Assembly (NCBI RefSeq): GCF_003149535.1
Contig: NZ_QGDB01000001.1
Location: 62,001 to 126,000 of the forward strand
Origin: Falsochrobactrum shanghaiense
GTDB taxonomy: Bacteria; Pseudomonadota; Alphaproteobacteria; Rhizobiales; Rhizobiaceae
Direction: 5' to 3'
Length of the DNA: 64,000 nucleotides
The notes under the pieces are model-generated. The model saw only the letters and a list, made by a program, of their open reading frames with translations, did no database searches and had not been told where the DNA came from. This document shows, piece by piece, positions 57,058 through 64,000 of the stretch. Positions within the stretch are counted from its first letter, which is position 1. Each line of letters begins with the position of its first letter. A program made the translations under genes and the position numbers.

Positions 57058-57245
57058 TCCATCACCTCGTCCTGTCGCTTGCCCCGCCTGCGATCCCGTG
57101 AACGTTCAATGCGAATGTTCAGGGCGTCATTCATACGGGGCTTGCCATGCTATCGAGCCGGGTTGAAACCTGCTGGCTCTTTTGAATCGCGGCTACACTA
57201 AACCTTGTCGGCGAATTTAAACATCGCATCCGGTTTTATTTTGGC

Positions 57246-57273
57246 AAAAACGCGGAGAAATCCCCGCGTTTTT
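57246..57273. terminator. Terminator between fabF and mltG
   Basis: AAAAACGCGG (57246-57255) pairs perfectly with CCGCGTTTTT (57264-57273), with T runs usable on both strands. On the minus strand it follows the fabF stop by about 30 bases, so mltG-yicC-gmk needs its own promoter in 57058-57245, where no clear motif was picked out. Confidence 0.85.
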
Positions 57274-57302
57274 ATTCTCACCAGACGTTATTGCCGCAAT
57301 GT

Positions 57303-58562
57303 TCACGCGTAGCGACGCAGAATCAGCGATGCATTGGTGCCGCCGAAGCCAAACGAATTCGACAGGACCGTATCGATCCTGCGCTCGCGCGCCTTGTGCG
57401 GCACCAGGTCGATTTTCGTTTCGACCGCCGGATTATCGAGATTGAGCGTGGCAGGCGCGATATTGTCGCGGATTGCCAGCGTCGAGAAAATCGCTTCCGC
57501 AGCACCTGCCGCACCCAGCAAATGGCCGATGGACGACTTGGTGGACGACATGGAAATCTTCGATGCCGCATCGCCGACCACGCGCTCGACGGCGCCAAGC
57601 TCGATAGTGTCGGCCATGGTCGATGTGCCATGCGCATTGATGTAGTCGATCTGGTCGGGCGTGATTCCCGCGCGCTTGATGGCGGCTTCCATGCAGCGCT
57701 GCGCACCTTCGCCGTTTTCGGTCGGTGCGGTGATGTGATAGGCGTCGCCCGAAAGGCCGTAGCCGATCACTTCGGCATAGATTTTTGCGCCGCGCGCCAG
57801 CGCATGATCGAGATCTTCGAGCACCACAACGCCAGCGCCCTCGCCCATCACGAAACCGTCGCGGTCTTCGTCATAGGGGCGCGATGCCGCCGTGGGATCA
57901 TCGTTGCGCCGGGTGGAAAGCGCCTTGCAGGCCGCAAAGCCCGCCAGCGAAATGCGGCTCACCGGCGATTCCGTGCCGCCAGCCACCATCACGTCCGCAT
58001 CGCCGAAAGCGATGAGACGGGCTGCATCGCCAATGGCGTGCGCGCCGGTGGAGCAGGCCGTGACCACAGCATGATTGGGGCCGCGCAGCTTGTGCTTGAT
58101 CGAGACATGGCCGGAGGCGAGATTGATCAGGCGTCCGGGAATGAAGAACGGGGAAATGCGGCGCGGGCCCTTGTCGCGCAGCGTATAGCCCGCCTCGACA
58201 ATGCCTTCGATGCCGCCAATGCCCGATCCGATGAGAACGCCGGTGCGAATCTGGTCTTCATCGCTTTGCGGATGCCAGTTCGCATCTTCGAGAGCCTGAT
58301 CGGCAGCACCGACCGCATAGACGATGAAGGGATCGACCTTGCGCTGTTCCTTGGGGTCCATATGAAGATCGGCGTTGAAGGTGCCGTTGCTGCCATCGCC
58401 GACGGGAATGCGGCAGGCAATCTGGCAGGCCAGGTCATCGACTTCGAATTCCGTGATGCGGCGAGCCGCGCTTTCACCGGCAATAAGCCGTTTCCAGGTC
58501 TCTTCGGCACCGCTGGCCAGTGGCGACACCAGACCGAGACCGGTGATAACGACACGCCTCAT
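57303..58562 (-). CDS. fabF: Beta-ketoacyl-ACP synthase II
   Basis: 419 residues from the ATG at 58562 (AAGGGG upstream; an in-frame GTG lies two codons earlier). It condenses acyl-ACP with malonyl-ACP. The catalytic triad is the Cys in VVTACSTGAHAIG, the His in NAHGTSTMADTIE and the His in SSIGHLLGAAG. It is in the order fabD-fabG-acpP-fabF. Confidence 0.97.
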   Translation of the reverse strand: MRRVVITGLGLVSPLASGAEETWKRLIAGESAARRITEFEVDDLACQIACRIPVGDGSNGTFNADLHMDPKEQRKVDPFIVYAVGAADQALEDANWHPQSDEDQIRTGVLIGSGIGGIEGIVEAGYTLRDKGPRRISPFFIPGRLINLASGHVSIKHKLRGPNHAVVTACSTGAHAIGDAARLIAFGDADVMVAGGTESPVSRISLAGFAACKALSTRRNDDPTAASRPYDEDRDGFVMGEGAGVVVLEDLDHALARGAKIYAEVIGYGLSGDAYHITAPTENGEGAQRCMEAAIKRAGITPDQIDYINAHGTSTMADTIELGAVERVVGDAASKISMSSTKSSIGHLLGAAGAAEAIFSTLAIRDNIAPATLNLDNPAVETKIDLVPHKARERRIDTVLSNSFGFGGTNASLILRRYA

Positions 58563-58743
58563 ATTCACCCCTTAAAGACTGGTTGCGAACATCGACCCGA
58601 AGCCTTGTCCGGCTTTTGAAGGGATGATGCTCCAATCGATATGACCGGAGCTTGCAAAAAGATGCGGCGCGGCTTCAACGCCCGCGCTCCGGCAGATTCA
58701 TAATACGGTCGTCATGCGACCGCTCAATAATTCAAGACAGACA

Positions 58744-58770
58744 GGGCCGGGATCGAAACAATCCCAGCCC
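58744..58770 (-). terminator. Probable terminator after acpP
   Basis: On the minus strand GGGCTGGGAT and ATCCCGGCCC (58744-58753, 58761-58770) pair as a 10-base stem with one G-U wobble that only works in this orientation. It lies 13 bases past the acpP stop. The following T content is modest, so some read-through to fabF is likely. Confidence 0.6.
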
Positions 58771-58782
58771 CGCAAGTTCAGA

Positions 58783-59019
58783 TCAGGCAGAAGCCTTGTC
58801 GATGAACTTCACAGCGTCGCCGACCGTGAGGATCGTCTCTGCAGCGTCGTCAGGAATTTCAACGCCGAATTCTTCTTCGAAAGCCATGACCAGCTCGACG
58901 GTGTCGAGGCTGTCTGCGCCAAGATCATCAATGAAGCTTGCGCCTTCAGTGACCTTGTCGGCATCTACACCCAGATGCTCAACAACGATTTTCTTGACGC
59001 GCTCTGCGGTATCGCTCAT
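58783..59019 (-). CDS. acpP: Acyl carrier protein
   Basis: 78 residues, very acidic. The phosphopantetheine serine is in [21 protein letters not shown]. It carries growing acyl chains for the Fab enzymes encoded beside it. It is preceded by a 275-base gap (59020-59294) without visible genes, which probably holds its strong promoter. Confidence 0.98.
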   Translation of the reverse strand: MSDTAERVKKIVVEHLGVDADKVTEGASFIDDLGADSLDTVELVMAFEEEFGVEIPDDAAETILTVGDAVKFIDKASA

Positions 59020-59294
59020 GTCGGAACCTCGACCTGTTTGTTTGTTGCTCTGCCTTGGTTAGCGGCATGCAGGATTGTAATCAAGTTATAAGATGCCTGC
59101 CAGGTTGCGAGTAGCCCCGCCTTGCCAGCCATCCTGTGGATATTCCTTTCGGAACCGGATCGCGGCATATTTCTTCAAATGCCGCAATTCTCGTCGGGCG
59201 CATTACCATGCTTCTTGAACAAGGCAAAGCGCATTTTCCCATTCAAACCCCGGCATTAAGGCATTTTTTACCATAATGAGGGGGTTGAGGGTGG

Positions 59295-60032
59295 TCAGAT
59301 CATCGCCATGCCGCCATTCACATGCAGGGTCTGGCCCGTCACATAGGCCGCTTCATCGCTCGCCAGATAGACCACGGCTGCGGCAATATCGCCGCCCACG
59401 CCCATGCGCTTCATGGGAATGCCGCCCATGATGGCGTCTTTCTGCTTGTCGTTGAGCTTGTCGGTCATGGCCGATTCGATGAAGCCCGGAGCCACGCAAT
59501 TGACCGTCACATTGCGGCTTGCGATTTCCTGCGCCAGCGATTTCGAAAAACCGATCAGCCCCGCCTTGGAGGCGCAATAGTTTGCCTGCCCCGGATTGCC
59601 CGTCACGCCGACGATCGACGTGATGTTGATGATGCGGCCCTGACGGCGGCGCATCATCGGATGGGTCAGTTCGCGCGTGAGGTTGAAGACCGATGTCAGA
59701 TTGACGTTGAGGACCGCATCCCAGTCCTCGTCGCTCATGCGCACGAAAAGCCCGTCGCGGGTGATGCCGGCATTGTTGACCAGAATATCGACGCCGCCCA
59801 TTTCCTCTTCCGCCTTCTGGCCGAGAGCCTTGACGGCTTCACGGTCGGACAGATTGGCGGGAAAGACAAATGTCCGCTCGCCAAGGCTCGCCGCCAGTTC
59901 GTTGAGCTTTTCCTCGCGCGTGCCGTGCAGGCCGACAATCGCACCCTGCGCGTGCAATGCGCGGGCGATCGCCTCGCCAAGACCGCCAGTGGCGCCGGTA
60001 ACGAGAGCCTTGCGGCCGGTCAGATCAAACAT
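59295..60032 (-). CDS. fabG: 3-oxoacyl-ACP reductase FabG
   Basis: 245 residues from the ATG at 60032 (MFDLTGRKALVTGATGGLG). NADPH-binding TGATGGLG and the catalytic Ser-Tyr-Lys in ITSIVGVTGNPGQANYCASKAG. It reduces 3-oxoacyl-ACP in fatty acid elongation. It lies 10 bases after fabD. An extension of the frame to 60092 is inside the fabD gene. Confidence 0.97.
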   Translation of the reverse strand: MFDLTGRKALVTGATGGLGEAIARALHAQGAIVGLHGTREEKLNELAASLGERTFVFPANLSDREAVKALGQKAEEEMGGVDILVNNAGITRDGLFVRMSDEDWDAVLNVNLTSVFNLTRELTHPMMRRRQGRIINITSIVGVTGNPGQANYCASKAGLIGFSKSLAQEIASRNVTVNCVAPGFIESAMTDKLNDKQKDAIMGGIPMKRMGVGGDIAAAVVYLASDEAAYVTGQTLHVNGGMAMI

Positions 60033-60042
60033 AAGGACCTCT

Positions 60043-60987
60043 TTAGTGATTGAATGCAGCCAGCACTGCATCGATTTCTTCAGCCGAACCAACGGTTACG
60101 CCGGAAACATCTTTCGAAATACGGCGCGCAAGGCCGGTCAGAACCTTACCCGAGCCTACTTCATAAAGCGTCGTGACGCCATTGGCCGCGAACCATTCGA
60201 CAGTTTCGCGCCAGCGCACCTGCCCCGTTACCTGCTCGACCAGAAGATCGGCGATCTCATTGGCGTCGGTGACGGGAGCCGCGCGCACATTGGCGATCAG
60301 CGGCACGACGGGATCGCGCTTTTCCACATTTGCCAGCGCCTCGCGCATGGCGTCTGCGGCAGGCGTCATCAGGCTCGAATGGAAGGGAGCGGAAACGGGC
60401 AGCATGATTGCGCGTTTCGCACCCTTTTGAGATGCAAGCGAAGCGGCCAGTTCAACGGCTGCCTTTGCGCCTGAAATCACCAGCTGGCCCCCGCCATTGT
60501 CATTGGCGATCTGGACCGGACCGGAAGCTTTTGCTTCCATGCAGATGGCTTCGACATCGCCATGCTCAAGCCCGATGATCGCGGCCATTGCGCCCTCGCC
60601 TACGGGAACGGCTTTCTGCATCGCATTGCCGCGAATGCGCAGCAGGCGCGCGGTATCGGCCAGCGAGAAGGTGCCCGCCGCGCAAAGCGCCGAATATTCG
60701 CCAAGCGAATGGCCCGCGACATAGGAAACCTTGTCTTTGAGCGAAAAGCCGCGCGCTTCCAGCACGCGCAGGATGGCGATGGAAACGGCCATCAATGCAG
60801 GCTGCGCATTGGCGGTCAGCGTCAGCACGTCTTCGGGGCCTTCGAACATGGTGGCGGAAAGCTTTTCGCCCAGGCTCGCATCCACTTCATCGAAAACGGC
60901 GCGCGCCTCCGCGAACTGTTCGGCCAGAGCCTTGCCCATGCCCACTGCCTGACTGCCCTGTCCGGGAAAGGTGAATGCTACCGCCAT
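60043..60987 (-). CDS. fabD: Malonyl-CoA:ACP transacylase FabD
   Basis: 314 residues. It loads malonate on ACP. The nucleophile Ser is in YVAGHSLGEYSALCAAG, the GQGSQ motif in FTFPGQGSQAVGMG, and the catalytic His in PVSAPFHSSLMTPA. It is the first gene of the fab run; its promoter should be in the shared region 60988-61311. Confidence 0.97.
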   Translation of the reverse strand: MAVAFTFPGQGSQAVGMGKALAEQFAEARAVFDEVDASLGEKLSATMFEGPEDVLTLTANAQPALMAVSIAILRVLEARGFSLKDKVSYVAGHSLGEYSALCAAGTFSLADTARLLRIRGNAMQKAVPVGEGAMAAIIGLEHGDVEAICMEAKASGPVQIANDNGGGQLVISGAKAAVELAASLASQKGAKRAIMLPVSAPFHSSLMTPAADAMREALANVEKRDPVVPLIANVRAAPVTDANEIADLLVEQVTGQVRWRETVEWFAANGVTTLYEVGSGKVLTGLARRISKDVSGVTVGSAEEIDAVLAAFNH

Positions 60988-61311
60988 GAATGCCTCGTTT
61001 CTCGCAATTATCTGGCGCGATGTGCCCCAGTCAGGGTTGGAAAGTCAAGTATTTGTCGGTTTTTGCGCGATATGCGGCTTGCAAACAAGGGGAAAAACAC
61101 GTAATGAGCGCCCGTTCGTGTTCGGCACCAGCTGGGGGCTGAACGGAGGGCCGGACCTGTTCCGAGAAGCCGAAAGCGCTTCAGCCTCCCGTGTCTCCGC
61201 TCTCGATCGTCTCAATGAGCGCCCTTTCTTCTCCGGTTTTCCGGCAAAAGAGAAGTCGCAGAGGCTTAGCCGTTGGTGCCGGCATAATGAAACAGAAGAA
61301 AGGCAAAGCCA
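60988..61311. other. Divergent promoter region of fabD and rpsF
   Basis: 324 bases without a convincing gene. AATGAGCGCCC occurs at 61103-61113 and again at 61213-61223. A short GCCG/CGGC hairpin lies near 61270 just before rpsF. Bacterial rpsF leaders can carry an S6:S18-binding structure; I cannot confirm one here by eye. Confidence 0.4.
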
Positions 61312-61770
61312 ATGGCTCTTTATGAACATGTGCTTCTTGCCCGCCAGGACATCTCGCAGCAGCAGGTCGACGCTCTCGTCGAACAGTTCAAGGGTGTTCT
61401 CGAAGCTAATGGCGGCAAAGTCGGCAAGGTCGAAAGCTGGGGCCTGCGTCCCCTCACCTACCGCATCAAGAAGAATCGCAAGGCTTATTACACGCTCGTC
61501 AACATCGACGCTCCGGCTGCCGCCGTTGCCGAAATGGAACGCCAGATGCGCATCAATGAAGACGTTCTGCGCTTCATGACCGTTCGCGTGGAAGAGCTTG
61601 AAGAAGGCCAGTCGGCCATGCTTTCGCGCCGTGACGACCGTCGCGACCGCGACGACGACCGTGGCCCGCGCCGCCCGCGTGAAGGCGGTTTCGATCGCGG
61701 TGACCGGGGCGACCGCGGTGATCGCGGCCCACGCCGCCCGCGTGACAACGAAGCTGGTGAAGGAGCATAA
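61312..61770 (+). CDS. rpsF: 30S ribosomal protein S6
   Basis: 152 residues. The S6 domain is at 1-95 ([36 protein letters not shown]). It is followed by a long charged tail rich in Asp and Arg ([17 protein letters not shown], then [17 protein letters not shown]), encoded by short direct repeats near 61690-61740. E. coli S6 has a different, glutamate-modified tail. It binds S18, encoded two bases downstream. Confidence 0.97.
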   Translation: MALYEHVLLARQDISQQQVDALVEQFKGVLEANGGKVGKVESWGLRPLTYRIKKNRKAYYTLVNIDAPAAAVAEMERQMRINEDVLRFMTVRVEELEEGQSAMLSRRDDRRDRDDDRGPRRPREGGFDRGDRGDRGDRGPRRPRDNEAGEGA

Positions 61771-61772
61771 TC

Positions 61773-62021
61773 ATGGTTGACATCAATCAGATCCCGACCC
61801 GTCGTCCGTTCCATCGCCGTCGCAAGACGTGCCCGTTCTCCGGCGCCAATGCACCGAAGATCGATTACAAGGACATCAAGCTTCTGCAGCGTTACATTTC
61901 CGAACGCGGCAAGATCGTTCCTTCCCGTATCACGGCTGTCAGCCAGAAGAAGCAGCGCGAACTCGCCAAGGCGATCAAGCGCGCCCGTTTCCTCGGCCTG
62001 CTGCCTTACGTTGTGAAGTAA
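61773..62021 (+). CDS. rpsR: 30S ribosomal protein S18
   Basis: 82 residues, with the typical [20 protein letters not shown] start, [23 protein letters not shown] core and [14 protein letters not shown] end. It lies two bases after rpsF. A GC hairpin with no T run (62029-62052) follows and may slow or partly stop transcription before the DUF2232 gene. Confidence 0.98.
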   Translation: MVDINQIPTRRPFHRRRKTCPFSGANAPKIDYKDIKLLQRYISERGKIVPSRITAVSQKKQRELAKAIKRARFLGLLPYVVK

Positions 62022-62167
62022 GAAAAATGCAGGGGGCGGTTTGCCGCCTCCTGTCTCCTCCGTTGCGATGGGCGCAGTGGAGCGTAATCAAAGCCTAAGT
62101 TGGGGCGAAGCGACTGATCGCCGCCTCTAACTGCAAAACCGGCCAGCCGGAGCAGGACAGCGAAATC

Positions 62168-63127
62168 ATGAAATTCAACGGAGCCATCATTGGTGTCGGC
62201 ATGGTAGCGGGGCTTGCCTCGGCGCTGATGTCGTCCGGCGTCATTACCCAGTCGGGTCTGGCGATGGTTCTCTATTTCCTCACGCCATTGCCGATTTTTG
62301 CCGCAGCCCTTGGCTGGGGATCGGGTGCGGGTATCCTGGCCGCGGCCATCGCCACGATTGCGGTGGGGATTTTCGCGGTGCCCATGGCGGCGCTGCTCAT
62401 GGCCTTGACAAGCTTCATTCCGGCTGCAACCGGCGCCTATCTCTCCGGGCTTGCCCGCCCCGCCAGGGAACTGGGCGGACCGACAGACGTGATGGTATGG
62501 TATCCGGTTTCGGACATCGTCTTCCGTCTGGCCCTGATGGTTGCGATAAGCTTTGTCATTATCGGCGCCATTATCGGCTTTGGGCCGGATATGGTCGGTG
62601 AACTGGCAAGTGCGCTGATCGACCGTATCTCGGAAGCCGATCCGCAATTCGCCCCCGATGAGAGCATGCGCCAGAGCCTGACCGCGCTTTTGATGGTGGC
62701 TTTGCCTGCCATCCAGCCGGCAACCTGCCTTGTCATTCTGGTCGGCAATTTCTACCTCGCATTGCGGCTGAGTGCGATGTCGGGCCGTCTGAGGCGTCCA
62801 CGCGACGACTGGCCTGCGACCTTGCGCATGCCGCGTCAGGCGCTGCTGGTCTTTGCGGTTGCGCTTGCGCTCGCATTCCTGCCCGGCACTGCCGGGGTCG
62901 TCGCAACCGTTTTCGCCGGGGCGCTGAGCGCGGGCTTCATAATGGCGGGACTTGCGATCTTCCATCAGCGCACGCGCGGCAAGCCGTGGCGCGCGATGGC
63001 ATTGTGGTTCGTCTATGCGGCGATTCTCTTTTTCGCATTCCTGCTTTTTTTCTTCCTCGTCTTCGGGCTTTTCGACACGTCGCGCGGTGCGCCGGTGTCA
63101 AAAATCCCCGAAGCCGATAATCAGTAA
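62168..63127 (+). CDS. DUF2232 membrane protein
   Basis: 319 residues with about eight hydrophobic helices (first [17 protein letters not shown], last [20 protein letters not shown]). DUF2232 genes lie between rpsR and rplI in many Rhizobiales. The family resembles S-component-like or YybS-type membrane proteins of unknown role. It is probably co-transcribed with rplI, 29 bases downstream. Confidence 0.9.
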   Translation: MKFNGAIIGVGMVAGLASALMSSGVITQSGLAMVLYFLTPLPIFAAALGWGSGAGILAAAIATIAVGIFAVPMAALLMALTSFIPAATGAYLSGLARPARELGGPTDVMVWYPVSDIVFRLALMVAISFVIIGAIIGFGPDMVGELASALIDRISEADPQFAPDESMRQSLTALLMVALPAIQPATCLVILVGNFYLALRLSAMSGRLRRPRDDWPATLRMPRQALLVFAVALALAFLPGTAGVVATVFAGALSAGFIMAGLAIFHQRTRGKPWRAMALWFVYAAILFFAFLLFFFLVFGLFDTSRGAPVSKIPEADNQ

Positions 63128-63156
63128 ACAGAATTAAAACTCGAAAGGAAACTCCA

Positions 63157-63732
63157 ATGGAAGTCATTCTTCTGGAACGTATCGGCCGCCTCGGCCAGAT
63201 GGGCGAAACCGTCAAGGTCAAGGACGGCTATGCCCGCAACTTCCTGCTGCCGCAGGGCAAGGCGCTGCGCGCCAACGAAGCCAACAAGAAGAAGTTCGAA
63301 GGCCAGCGCGCACAGCTCGAAGCGCAGAACCTCGAACGCAAGAAGGAAGCCGACGCCGTTGCTGAAAAGCTCGACGGCAAGAGCTTCATCGTCGTGCGTT
63401 CGGCTGGTGAAACCGGCCAGCTCTACGGCTCCGTCTCGACCCGCGACATTGCCGAGATCGTCACCGAGAACGGCTTCAGCCTGCACCGCAACCAGGTCGA
63501 GCTGAACCATCCGATCAAGACCATCGGCCTGCACCAGATCGTCGTTTCGCTGCATCCGGAAGTCGAAGTGACCATTTCGATCAATATCGCGCGTTCGACC
63601 GAAGAAGCCGAACGTCAGGCGAAGGGCGAAGACCTCACCTCGATCGAAGCCATTTACGGCATCGAAGAAGAGCCGCTTGCTGAAGAATATTTCGACGAAG
63701 ACGAAGAAGCTGAAGGCGAAGAACAGGCCTGA
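63157..63732 (+). CDS. rplI: 50S ribosomal protein L9
   Basis: 191 residues. N-terminal RNA-binding domain [19 protein letters not shown] and [14 protein letters not shown], central helix, and C-terminal domain [13 protein letters not shown] 40-residue acidic tail ([15 protein letters not shown] end) makes it longer than E. coli L9 (149). Good ribosome-binding site. A strong terminator follows. Confidence 0.98.
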   Translation: MEVILLERIGRLGQMGETVKVKDGYARNFLLPQGKALRANEANKKKFEGQRAQLEAQNLERKKEADAVAEKLDGKSFIVVRSAGETGQLYGSVSTRDIAEIVTENGFSLHRNQVELNHPIKTIGLHQIVVSLHPEVEVTISINIARSTEEAERQAKGEDLTSIEAIYGIEEEPLAEEYFDEDEEAEGEEQA

Positions 63733-63781
63733 TCGGCTTTTTCGCGCCCAAGCTTCCAACGGCGGTAAACTTTATATGATC

Positions 63782-63810
63782 AAGCCCGGCGGCATCCGCC
63801 GGGCTTTTCC
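63782..63810 (+). terminator. Intrinsic terminator after rplI
   Basis: AAGCCCGGCGG (63782-63792), CAT, CCGCCGGGCTT (63796-63806) form a perfect 11-base stem followed by TT and a pyrimidine-rich run. It closes the rpsF-rpsR-DUF2232-rplI unit. Confidence 0.85.
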
Positions 63811-63984
63811 TCTTTCCAGAACCGGAAAAGTGCCTATTCTCCATATCAGGACTATTTTATGTTCAGATTGAAACAGTGAAGACGATAAAGTTCATGCTCC
63901 GGCGGCTTTGTTCGAGATGCTTCATCCGCAGACAATCGACTGCCTGAACGCGACGGCATGGACATGCGCATTGTTTTGATCCCC

Positions 63985-63993
63985 AGGAGGAGG
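63985..63993 (+). promoter_or_regulatory. Strong ribosome-binding site of the next gene
   Basis: AGGAGGAGG lies 7-15 bases from the window end with no start codon after it inside the window, so the next plus-strand gene most likely starts just beyond 64000. By usual Rhizobiales order that would be dnaB. The stretch 63811-63984 otherwise holds only leader or promoter sequence. Confidence 0.5.
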
Positions 63994-64000
63994 CGGGCAA

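Noticed and set aside
61230-61311. S6:S18-binding leader RNA before rpsF
   Set aside because: Only a four-base GCCG/CGGC stem could be drawn by eye; the motif was not convincingly matched. An Infernal search with the Rfam model would decide.

Overview
The window is chromosomal DNA of a Brucellaceae alphaproteobacterium (Brucella, including the former Ochrobactrum). The call rests on recognised proteins (CcrM, PpdK, BetIAB, a class 3 asparaginase, an IalB-family protein, an aa3 oxidase operon), on two copies of a dispersed palindromic element that looks like Bru-RS, and on an octamer tandem repeat. It reads as core genome: dense, about 55-60% GC, with no tRNA, rRNA, insertion sequence, prophage or CRISPR array that I could see. 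I cannot separate classical Brucella from Ochrobactrum-type species from sequence alone.

Region 1 (1-10.3 kb): a partial gene at the left edge, corA, a hybrid MazE-like/Doc toxin-antitoxin pair, a GreA-like factor, a zinc-type class 3 asparaginase, betI-betA-betB (choline to glycine betaine) behind a strong palindromic operator, a palindromic repeat, then allA-like, uraH and a DUF2793 gene, and bioY. Region 2 (10.3-24.5 kb): an MBL hydrolase, a DUF1499 protein, a polysaccharide deacetylase, ppdK, smc, and a tightly overlapping run: GT25 glycosyltransferase, O-antigen-ligase-like protein, UDP-glucuronate 4-epimerase, DUF721/DciA, DsbA-like thiol oxidoreductase. Region 3 (24.6-32.7 kb): mutY and ccrM (convergent), a ClC channel gene coupled to a 10-codon upstream ORF, a HAD phosphatase, an EAL phosphodiesterase and a lipoprotein.

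Region 4 (32.7-45.4 kb): thrC behind a terminator-like leader, an M16 protease, an octamer repeat, a GNAT gene overlapping a second c-di-GMP protein (degenerate GGDEF plus intact EAL), yqgE, a DsbD-alpha-like secreted protein, a peroxiredoxin, a second Bru-RS-like element, then rnhA-thrB-ispH and SURF1-DUF983. Region 5 (45.4-54.2 kb): cytochrome aa3 oxidase genes coxB-ctaD-ctaB-coxF-ctaG-ctaE, an IalB-family protein and tldD, whose ribosome-binding site lies inside a terminator-like hairpin. Region 6 (54.2-64 kb): the fatty-acid/envelope cluster fabD-fabG-acpP-fabF-mltG-yicC-gmk plus a SnoaL-like gene, then rpsF-rpsR-DUF2232-rplI, ending just before the next gene (dnaB by analogy).

No wholly new multi-gene system stands out. 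The most interesting signals are small and regulatory: the clc upstream ORF, the thrC leader terminator, the tldD hairpin, two repeat elements that each supply the stop codon of a neighbouring gene, the octamer array with inverted degenerate copies, and the GT25/ligase/epimerase operon coupled to DciA.
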